NCBI RefSeq assembly: GCF_042663225.1
Contig: NZ_JBHTAA010000005.1
Location: 1,697,480 to 1,761,479, forward strand
Direction: 5' to 3'
Length of the DNA stretch: 64,000 bases
Origin: Haloferax namakaokahaiae
GTDB lineage: Archaea > Halobacteriota > Halobacteria > Halobacteriales > Haloferacaceae
Shown: positions 58,202-64,000 of the stretch, piece by piece
How the letters are laid out: each line of letters opens with the position of its first letter
Numbering within the stretch: position 1 is the first letter of the stretch
Position numbers and translations under genes: made by a program
Notes under the pieces: generated by a model
The model's database searches: none
What the model saw: the letters and a program-made list of their open reading frames with translations, nothing else
Told to the model about the DNA's origin: nothing

Positions 58202-60811
58202 ATGCCGAGCGGAGAATATGACCCTGAAACCGTCGAAGCGAACTGGCAAGAGAGGTGGGTCGATGACGACCTGTACGCCTACCCGGACGCCGCGGTAGAC
58301 TCGGATACCGTCTTCTCGATCGACACGCCGCCGCCGACGGTCTCCGGAAGCCTGCACTGGGGCCACGTCTACGGGGCGACCCTGCAGGACTTCGTCGCTC
58401 GGTTCAACCGAATGCGCGGGAAGGACGTGTTCTTCCCCTTCGGCTACGACGACAACGGCATCGCCTCGGAACTCCTGACCGAGGACGAACTCGGAATCAA
58501 GCACCAGGACTACGACCGACAGGAGTTCCAAGAGCTCTGCCGCGAGGTGACTTCGGAGTACGAGGCCGACTTCAACGAGAAGATGCAGAGCCTCGGTATC
58601 TCCATCGACTGGAACAACACCTACCAGACGATTTCGCCGCAGGTCCAGCGCGTCTCGCAACTCTCGTTTATCGACCTCTACGAGAAGGACCGCCAGTACC
58701 GCCAGCGCGCACCCGCAATCTGGTGTCCCGAGTGTGAGACGGCTATCTCGCAAGTCGAGACCGAAGACGACGAACAGCACTCGCACTTCCACGACATCGA
58801 GTTCGGCGTCGCCGACTCGGACGATTCGTTCGTCATCTCCACGACGCGACCCGAACTCCTCCCCGCGTGTGTCGCCGTCTTCGTCCACCCCGACGACGAC
58901 GAGAACGAGGACCTCGTGGGCCAAGAGGCCGAGGTTCCGCTCTTCGGCCAGACCGTCCCGATTCTCGAAGACGAGCGCGTCGATTTGGAGACCGGAACCG
59001 GATTGGTCATGTGCTGTACCTTCGGCGACCAGACCGACATCGAGTGGTACCAGGCACACGACCTGCCGCTCCGAATCGCCATCGACGAGTCCGGCACGAT
59101 GACCGACGTTGCGGGCGAGTACGCCGGTCTCTCCTCGGGTGAGGCGCGCGAGAAAATCGTCGCTGACCTCGACGACTCGGGCGCACTGCTCGACAAGCGC
59201 GCTATCACCCACACCGTCAACGTCCACGAGCGCTGTGGTACGAGCGTCGAGTTCCTCGTCAAGGACCAGTGGTACATCAAACTGCTCGACAAGCGCGAGG
59301 AGTATCTCGACGCTGGAAAAGCGATGGAGTGGTTCCCCGACAAGATGTTCACTCGGTACAAGAACTGGATCGAGGGACTCCAGTGGGACTGGGCGATTTC
59401 GCGCCAGCGGTCTTCGGGGATTCCGTTCCCGGTCTGGTACTGCGGCGAGTGCGAGCACGTCGTCGTCGCCGACAAGGAAGACCTGCCGGTTGACCCGCTC
59501 GCCGACGACCCGCCGGTCGATTCCTGTCCCGAGTGCGGTCACGACGAGTTCGTCGCCGAAGACGACGTCTTCGACACGTGGGCGACGTCGTCGCTGACGC
59601 CCCTCATCAACGCTGGCTGGGACTGGAACGCCGAGACCGAGTCCTTCGAGATGGACAAGCCCGAACTCTTCCCGTTCGACATGCGCCCGCAGGGTCACGA
59701 CATCATCTCGTTCTGGCTCTTCCACACCGTCGTCAAGTGCTACGAGCACACGGGCGAGGTGCCGTTCGACAGCGTGATGATAAACGGGATGGTCCTCGAC
59801 CAGAACCGCGAGAAGATGTCGAAGTCGGTCGGTAACGTCGTCTCGCCCGACGAAGTGCTGGAGAAGTTCCCCGTCGATGCCGCCCGCTACTGGGCCGCCG
59901 GAAGCGCCGTCGGCGACGACCTGCCGTATCAGGAGAAGGGTCTCGTCGCGGGCGAGAAACTCATGCGAAAGCTCTGGAACGCCTCGAAGTTGGTCGAGAG
60001 TCTGACCGAGGACGCACCCGAGGAGTTCGACCACGACGACCTGAAGTCTATCGACCGATGGCTCCTCGCCTCGATGGACCGCGAAATCGAGTTCGTCACC
60101 GAGAAACTCGAAAACCGGGAGTTCTCGAAGGCGCGCGACCGCCTCCGGAGTTTCTTCTGGCACACGTTCTGTGACGACTACCTCGAAATCGCCAAACAGC
60201 GCCTCCGCGAGGGCGACGACCCCTCGGCGGCCTACACGCTCCAGACCGCCCACCGGCGCTTCGTCGTCCTGTTCGCACCCGTCCTCGCGCACATCACCGA
60301 GGAACTCTGGGCAGACATGTACGACGAGGGTTCGAGCGTCCACCAGCAGGCGTGGCCCGAACCGCTCGGTCTCGACGCCGACTTCGAAGCGGGCGAGACG
60401 GCCATGGCCGTCGTCGGTGCCCTGCGAAAGTACAAGAGCGACGCGCAACTCCCGCTCAACGTCGAACTCGACGAAGTCGAAGTCTACGGCAACATCGACG
60501 GCTTCGAAGACGACATCAGCGGCGTGATGCACGTCGCGGACCTCTCTTCGACCACCGAAGAACCGCCTATCGAGTCGGTCATCGCGGGCATCGACCTCGA
60601 CTACTCGGTCGTCGGTCCCGAGTTCGGTGCCAAGGTACCCGATATCGAGGCCGCACTCGCACAGGACGACTACGAACTCGTCGGCGACGAACTCCACGTC
60701 GCGGACGTCGAACTCGGCCCCGACATGTTCTCGGTCGAAGAAGCGCGCACCTACTCCGGCGAGGGCGACTTCGTCGAGACCGAGGGCGCGCTCGTCATCG
60801 TCAAGAACTGA
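58202..60811 (+). CDS. valS: Valyl-tRNA synthetase
   Basis: Class Ia synthetase, 869 residues. HIGH-type motif HWGH at 52-55 (GSLHWGHVYG), editing domain 190-400 with ISTTRPELLPACVAVFVHPD, two zinc-knuckle cysteine pairs (WCPECE and YCGECE/CPECG), KMSKSVGNVVSPDEVL, and the anticodon-binding helical domain with FFWHTFCDDYLEIAKQRL. The archaeal type lacks the long C-terminal coiled coil. A TTTAAC box is ~36 bases upstream. It is a single gene. Confidence 0.95.
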   Translation: MPSGEYDPETVEANWQERWVDDDLYAYPDAAVDSDTVFSIDTPPPTVSGSLHWGHVYGATLQDFVARFNRMRGKDVFFPFGYDDNGIASELLTEDELGIKHQDYDRQEFQELCREVTSEYEADFNEKMQSLGISIDWNNTYQTISPQVQRVSQLSFIDLYEKDRQYRQRAPAIWCPECETAISQVETEDDEQHSHFHDIEFGVADSDDSFVISTTRPELLPACVAVFVHPDDDENEDLVGQEAEVPLFGQTVPILEDERVDLETGTGLVMCCTFGDQTDIEWYQAHDLPLRIAIDESGTMTDVAGEYAGLSSGEAREKIVADLDDSGALLDKRAITHTVNVHERCGTSVEFLVKDQWYIKLLDKREEYLDAGKAMEWFPDKMFTRYKNWIEGLQWDWAISRQRSSGIPFPVWYCGECEHVVVADKEDLPVDPLADDPPVDSCPECGHDEFVAEDDVFDTWATSSLTPLINAGWDWNAETESFEMDKPELFPFDMRPQGHDIISFWLFHTVVKCYEHTGEVPFDSVMINGMVLDQNREKMSKSVGNVVSPDEVLEKFPVDAARYWAAGSAVGDDLPYQEKGLVAGEKLMRKLWNASKLVESLTEDAPEEFDHDDLKSIDRWLLASMDREIEFVTEKLENREFSKARDRLRSFFWHTFCDDYLEIAKQRLREGDDPSAAYTLQTAHRRFVVLFAPVLAHITEELWADMYDEGSSVHQQAWPEPLGLDADFEAGETAMAVVGALRKYKSDAQLPLNVELDEVEVYGNIDGFEDDISGVMHVADLSSTTEEPPIESVIAGIDLDYSVVGPEFGAKVPDIEAALAQDDYELVGDELHVADVELGPDMFSVEEARTYSGEGDFVETEGALVIVKN

Positions 60812-60835
60812 GTAGTCGCTCGTCGGCGACCTTTT

Positions 60836-61618
60836 CTACCAGTCGCGCCCGTGGAGGTGGTTTTCGTCCGAGAGGCGGATATCGTCGAGCGCGAGGTGTG
60901 CGGCCTCCTCGACGGCGTCGTCGTCGGCTTTCAGCGCCCGCCCGAGTTCGCGCTCGACGTGCTGGCGTTCCACGCCGTCGGGGTGCGTCGTCATCCCGAT
61001 TCGGCCGAGTGCGGTGGCCGCTTCGCATCGCACTGCCGTGCTGTCGTCGTAGTGGAGTGCGCTGACGAGGTCATCTCGGGCGCTCGTTGCGGTATTCTTC
61101 CCGAAGTAGCGTGCGGCCGCTCGTCGCTCTTCTTCCGTTCCGTCTCGTAGCCTCGCCACGAATCGGTTGTATCGTTCCTCGGTGGAATCCCACCCGTCGA
61201 AATCGAGGAGGTGAATCGTCGCACGGGTGAGTCGAATCCACGACCCGACGTGGAGTGGTTCGTCCGCCTCGTCGGGTCTGAACAGGACCGTTCCTGCCCC
61301 AACGTCGAGGACGCCTTTCCTGCCGTCATCCCCGACGTTCAACTCGGTCACTCGTCCTCGGAACACGGGACGGTTCTCGTCATCGACGGCGATTCGTCGC
61401 TCCCGTTCCCGAGACTCCGTAATCACTGCACAGAAGACATACAACTCGCAGGCCCGTTCCGTTCCGACGACTTCCCAGCTACCGAGTTTGCTCGGGTCGT
61501 AGACGTGGAACTTCGGCACGCCTTCGACTTCGAAGAGAACGTCCTGTGTGTACACCGTCCCACGGTACACTGCCGAGGGATGCGATGCGACGATTTGCCC
61601 GGTCAGTGACGCTCGCAC
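60836..61618 (-). CDS. Haloarchaeal protein with C-terminal HEAT-like repeats
   Basis: A 260-residue protein. The N-terminal ~150 residues are strand-rich (VYRGTVYTQDVLFEVEGVPK, RACELYVFCAVITESRER, VLDVGAGTVLFRPDEADEPL) and may form an OB- or SH3-like unit. Residues ~165-250 repeat a helical pattern, with AVRCEAATALGRIGM and AVEEAAHLALDDIRL, like PBS-lyase/HEAT repeats, which bind proteins. No catalytic residues are recognised. It converges on valS. Confidence 0.65.
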   Translation of the reverse strand: MRASLTGQIVASHPSAVYRGTVYTQDVLFEVEGVPKFHVYDPSKLGSWEVVGTERACELYVFCAVITESRERERRIAVDDENRPVFRGRVTELNVGDDGRKGVLDVGAGTVLFRPDEADEPLHVGSWIRLTRATIHLLDFDGWDSTEERYNRFVARLRDGTEEERRAAARYFGKNTATSARDDLVSALHYDDSTAVRCEAATALGRIGMTTHPDGVERQHVERELGRALKADDDAVEEAAHLALDDIRLSDENHLHGRDW

Positions 61619-61654
61619 GAGAAAACCGACAGCGGCCGTCGATATAACGCTTCG

Positions 61655-62710
61655 TCAGCGCTCGGTGCCGACGGCTTCGTCGATGGAGTCGAAGCCGTCG
61701 CGTTCGAGGAGGTCGAGGAGTCCCGCGTTGATGTCGCGGGCGATGCTCGGGCCTTCGTAGACGAGTCCGGTGTAGAGTTGGACCATCGACGCGCCGGCGC
61801 GAATCTTCTCGTAGGCTCCCTCCGCGTCGGAGACGCCGCCGACGCCGACGATGGGGACGTCGGTTCGGTCGGCGATGAAGCGAATCATCTCGGTCGCTTC
61901 GTGCTCGATTGGCTTCCCCGAGAGACCGCCCTTCTCGGCTCGGTTGGGGTTCCGGAGCGAGTCGGGGCGCGAGGTGGTGGTGTTGCTGGCGATGATGCCG
62001 TCCAACGCGAGTTCGTCCACGACGGCGAGGGCGTCCTCGACTGCCGGCTCGGGGAGGTCCGGTGAGAGTTTGACCAAGAGCGGGTCTGCGCCCGCATCGA
62101 CGAGCTCGCCGAGAATCGCTTCGAGCGAGTCGCGGTTCTGGAGTTCGCGGAAGCCCTGACTGTTGGGACACGAGACGTTGACGACGACGTAGTCCGCACC
62201 GTCGGTGACCCGTTCGTAGGTGTAGCGGTAGTCCTCGGGTGCGTCTTCTGTCGGCGTCACCTCCGAGAGTGCGAGGTTGACGCCGACTGGGATGTCGGGA
62301 TGCGGCCCTTCGGAGAGTCGCTCGCCGATGACGTCCGCACCTTCGTTGTTGAGTCCCATCCGGTTGATGAGCGCGCCGTCCTCGGGGAGTCGAAACATCC
62401 GGGGGCGCGGGTTTCCGGGTTGGGGCTTCGCGGTGACACCGCCGACTTCGACGTGGCCGAAGCCGAGCGCCGCGAGCATCGTCGGGAGTTCCGCGTTCTT
62501 GTCGAAGCCGGCTGCGACACCAACCGGGTTCGGGGAGTCGAGACCGAACACGGTGGTCGATAGCCGGGAGTCATCTACGCGATATCGTCGTTCGAGTGCG
62601 GACTCGACGGGCGTTCCGCGAGCGGACTGCAAGAGGCTGTGAATCGATTGATGCGCCGTTTCGGGCGGGAGTGAGAAGAGGAGCGGTTTTGCGAGATGGT
62701 ATGGGTTCAT
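61655..62710 (-). CDS. pyrD: Dihydroorotate dehydrogenase (class 2 type)
   Basis: FMN enzyme of pyrimidine synthesis, 351 residues. The N-terminal helical extension (MNPYHLAKPLLFSLPPETAH) is the class 2 mark and suggests membrane quinone as acceptor. GVAAGFDKNAELPTMLAALG, GLNNEGADVI, and VVNVSCPNSQGFRELQ hold FMN and the catalytic serine; SNTTTSRPDSLRN and GVGGVSDAEGAYEKIRAGAS follow. Length matches the class 2 family. It is followed upstream by the small AbrB-like gene, 54 bases away. Confidence 0.94.
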   Translation of the reverse strand: MNPYHLAKPLLFSLPPETAHQSIHSLLQSARGTPVESALERRYRVDDSRLSTTVFGLDSPNPVGVAAGFDKNAELPTMLAALGFGHVEVGGVTAKPQPGNPRPRMFRLPEDGALINRMGLNNEGADVIGERLSEGPHPDIPVGVNLALSEVTPTEDAPEDYRYTYERVTDGADYVVVNVSCPNSQGFRELQNRDSLEAILGELVDAGADPLLVKLSPDLPEPAVEDALAVVDELALDGIIASNTTTSRPDSLRNPNRAEKGGLSGKPIEHEATEMIRFIADRTDVPIVGVGGVSDAEGAYEKIRAGASMVQLYTGLVYEGPSIARDINAGLLDLLERDGFDSIDEAVGTER

Positions 62711-62764
62711 ATCGTGGTCTGTGTCTCGACTGGCATCACCGTCGTGACGCCGCGAAATCCCGAC

Positions 62765-62962
62765 CTAGAAGTCGTGTTCGACTTGGTCTGGGTCTGCTTT
62801 CTGGATGATGATCTTTCCGTCGCGGACTCGGACGAACACTTCGTCACCGATCTCCATTCCCGCAACGGCGAGTTCGTCTTCGTGAAGGTTCACGTGCACG
62901 TTGTGGTACTCGCCGTTCTCATCTTTGGCGCCACTCGGACTGAGCTTCTTTTTCCGGACCAT
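62765..62962 (-). CDS. Small AbrB-like haloarchaeal protein
   Basis: A 65-residue protein MVRKKKLSPSGAKDENGEYH onward, with a basic start and a hairpin-like core VHVNLHEDELAVAGMEIGDEVFVRVRDGKIIIQKAD, which matches the strand pattern of an AbrB-type swapped hairpin. It may be a DNA-binding regulator. The start at 62962 is preferred to one at 63022 because a CTTATGTA box falls ~35 bases before it and would otherwise be inside the gene. Confidence 0.72.
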   Translation of the reverse strand: MVRKKKLSPSGAKDENGEYHNVHVNLHEDELAVAGMEIGDEVFVRVRDGKIIIQKADPDQVEHDF

Positions 62963-63192
62963 CTGGGGGTCTATCCGTTGGTTCGCCGCAGGGAATACAT
63001 AAGTGTTGTCTCCGTGGGTCAACTTTTCGCATCAGTCATGCAAGATGATGTGTTGTCCAGTTGGATAGTCGTCGTGCGGTGAGTTCCCCCGGTCGCTCAG
63101 TCGCACATTCAGGGGGAGTATATAAGCATGGCCCCGTCGTCGGTCGAAATTCGGCGATATATTTATGATGTGCCATGTGGTTCATTGGCATA

Positions 63193-63198
63193 GAGGTG
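63193..63198 (+). promoter_or_regulatory. Ribosome binding site of the MC1 gene
   Basis: GAGGTG seven bases before the ATG at 63206, so the message has a leader. Two TATA-like runs, TATATAAG (63119-63126) and ATATATTTATG (63155-63165), lie upstream; the nearer one would give a leader of ~20 bases. Confidence 0.6.
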
Positions 63199-63205
63199 GA
63201 AAATC

Positions 63206-63520
63206 ATGGTACGCGAGGACGGTAAACGGAACTTCGTACTCCGAGAGGAGAATGGTAAAGAATCGAGCGTTTTCTCAGGAAGTATGCCACGGCAGGCAGC
63301 ACTCAAAGCAGCACGGCGGCTAGACCCCGCCGGCTCTGAGGACGAGGCGAAATCGAGTCCAACAGAGATTCGACTTCGTGAGAAAGGAACAGACAAAGTC
63401 CACATCTTCAACGCCTGGGCGTGGACGAGCAACGCCCCCGGTGACAAACCGGACTGGATGGAAGGAGAGATTACCAAGGGCAACGTCTCCAAGCAAGGGA
63501 TTGAGCACCTCGACGAGTAA
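63206..63520 (+). CDS. MC1-family chromosomal protein
   Basis: A 104-residue non-histone DNA-bending protein of the archaeal MC1 family. The core is complete: KRNFVLREENGKESSVFSGS, MPRQAALKAARRLDPA, TEIRLREKGTDKVHIFNAWA, and KPDWMEGEITKGNVSKQGIE. MC1 bends DNA strongly and is abundant in haloarchaea and Methanosarcina. Compared with the methanosarcinal protein this one is more acidic, as expected in high salt. High expression is suggested by its two TATA-like boxes and a good ribosome site, and by its place next to a probable rRNA operon. Confidence 0.92.
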   Translation: MVREDGKRNFVLREENGKESSVFSGSMPRQAALKAARRLDPAGSEDEAKSSPTEIRLREKGTDKVHIFNAWAWTSNAPGDKPDWMEGEITKGNVSKQGIEHLDE

Positions 63521-63545
63521 TCGGTCGCTGCAGATTATTTCTTAC

Positions 63546-63557
63546 ACGCGTACGCGT
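63546..63557. repeat. 12-base palindrome behind MC1
   Basis: ACGCGTACGCGT is its own reverse complement and follows a T-rich run after the MC1 stop. Possible terminator or simple CG-rich repeat. The stretch 63558-63756 shows no gene; a weak promoter-like GTCGATAGCCATTTGAGTA at ~63570 may be a further rRNA promoter. Confidence 0.4.
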
Positions 63558-63755
63558 ACGAGCGACGATAGTCGATAGCCATTTGAGTACGGCCACGTCA
63601 GTTCTCGCTGCGCGACCAACACCCGGTCAGACCTGACGTACGATGCGAGGGATGACCGACCGGCCTCCAGTCGCGCGATACCTATTCGCCTGTGAGCGAC
63701 TGCCACGCTCGATTGACGTTCTCCACGCCATGAAACCGCATGACGAAGCGCCATC

Positions 63756-63790
63756 GGTTCGACGGCCTTTTATGTTACCCCGGCATTGGA
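63756..63790 (+). promoter_or_regulatory. rRNA-type promoter P1
   Basis: TTCGACGGCCTTTTATGTTA followed by CCCC resembles the haloarchaeal rRNA operon promoter (recalled form TTCGACGGTGTTTTATGTAC). Transcription would start near the GGAAGTAATG at ~63788. Confidence 0.6.
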
Positions 63791-63842
63791 AGTAATGTGA
63801 AGAAGCGCCCCGGGGCACACGCCCCAGGGGGCTTCACTTCCG
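63788..63842 (+). other. Strong stem-loop in the putative rRNA leader
   Basis: A long imperfect inverted repeat: GAAGCGCCCCGGGGC and GCCCCAGGGGGCTTC around an ACAC loop pair at 13 of 15 positions. GTGAAG and CTTCAC offer an alternative outer pairing. It lies just after P1. Confidence 0.6.
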
Positions 63843-63856
63843 AGCCTCCACACGAG

Positions 63857-63910
63857 GTCGTTCGGTGCACATCAGGGTGACACACTCTCCCGATGTGCCC
63901 ACCAAACGAC
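63857..63910 (+). other. Second long stem-loop in the putative rRNA leader
   Basis: Nineteen base pairs in four blocks (GTCGTT/AACGAC, GGTG/CACC, CACATC/GATGTG, GGG/CCC) with one mismatch and a CC bulge. It ends where P2 begins. Confidence 0.6.
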
Positions 63911-63943
63911 GACCTTAAGTGTGAAAGGGCATTTCGGAAGAAT
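63905..63943 (+). promoter_or_regulatory. rRNA-type promoter P2
   Basis: AACGACGACCTTAAGTGTG with the TATA-like CTTAAGTG, followed after ~25 bases by CGGAAGAATG, which aligns with GGAAGTAATG at the expected start of P1. The window then ends (to 64000) with one more hairpin, CAGGGCGC/GCGTCCTG at 63966-63987. No 16S sequence is reached. Confidence 0.55.
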
Positions 63944-64000
63944 GCACAAGACAACAACGCGATTTCAGGGCGCTTCAACGCGTCCTGATTCACGGACCCA

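Noticed and set aside
58175..60697. 840-codon open frame antisense to valS
   Set aside because: It is kept open by GAC/GAG bias of valS; valS motifs (HIGH, KMSKS, zinc knuckles) fix the coding strand.

Overview
The window is a haloarchaeal chromosome segment, most like Haloferax. The evidence is high GC with strong C/G third-position bias, very acidic proteins, many genes whose TATA-like box sits 25-30 bases before the start codon (leaderless transcripts), a minority of genes with GGAGG-type ribosome sites, and archaeal or haloarchaeal families (MC1 chromatin protein, PibD prepilin peptidase, ArsA-type ATPase, EndA tRNA endonuclease, TAXI-TRAP transporter, halobacterial transducer). The gene order recalls the Haloferax chromosome from memory; this was not checked. 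No CRISPR array, insertion sequence, prophage or tRNA gene was recognised.

Layout. Bases 1-4760: a molybdenum hydroxylase (CO-dehydrogenase-like) operon coxG-coxM-coxS-coxL on the minus strand, cut by the window edge, divergent from molybdenum-cofactor genes moeA and a mocA-like cytidylyltransferase. 4.8-14.4 kb: small regulators, pibD, histidine genes hisI, hisA and hisB scattered among unrelated genes, glmM-like mutase, an ACT-domain regulator, a 38-residue zinc protein and a YigZ/IMPACT protein. 14.4-18.9 kb: a complete TAXI-TRAP uptake operon (receptor, DUF1850 protein, fused permease). 19-25 kb: upp, a CobW GTPase, an ArsA/Get3 ATPase with a small partner, and a CstA transporter ending in a clear hairpin/T-tract terminator. 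25-33 kb: conserved haloarchaeal proteins, thrC, serA and serB. 33.5-35.4 kb: a chemotaxis-type transducer with a small membrane partner. 35.7-42 kb: a 2-oxoacid dehydrogenase operon (E1 alpha, E1 beta, E2, E3) beside lipA. 42-50 kb: a Ski2-type helicase, a NucS-N/zinc-finger protein, endA and trpS. 50-63 kb: an amino-acid oxidation pair, pheS-pheT, an NmrA protein, a PLP sulfur-amino-acid enzyme, valS, pyrD and MC1. The last ~240 bases look like the tandem promoters and structured leader of an rRNA operon whose 16S gene lies beyond the window.

How genes work together: cofactor genes serve the hydroxylase; LipA supplies the lipoyl group for E2; serA/serB make serine; hisI/A/B belong to one pathway though not one operon; four aminoacyl-tRNA synthetase genes (trpS, pheS, pheT, valS) and endA form a translation-centred neighbourhood.

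Most notable unexplained structures: (1) a leaderless 26-codon reading frame with four phenylalanine codons in five positions just before its stop, directly upstream of pheS-pheT, which looks like an archaeal counterpart of an amino-acid leader peptide; (2) a ~240-base tandem array of hairpins with ~55-base period between trpS and its convergent neighbour, where stems change with compensation while a 12-base loop stays constant, and the first loop supplies the trpS stop codon.
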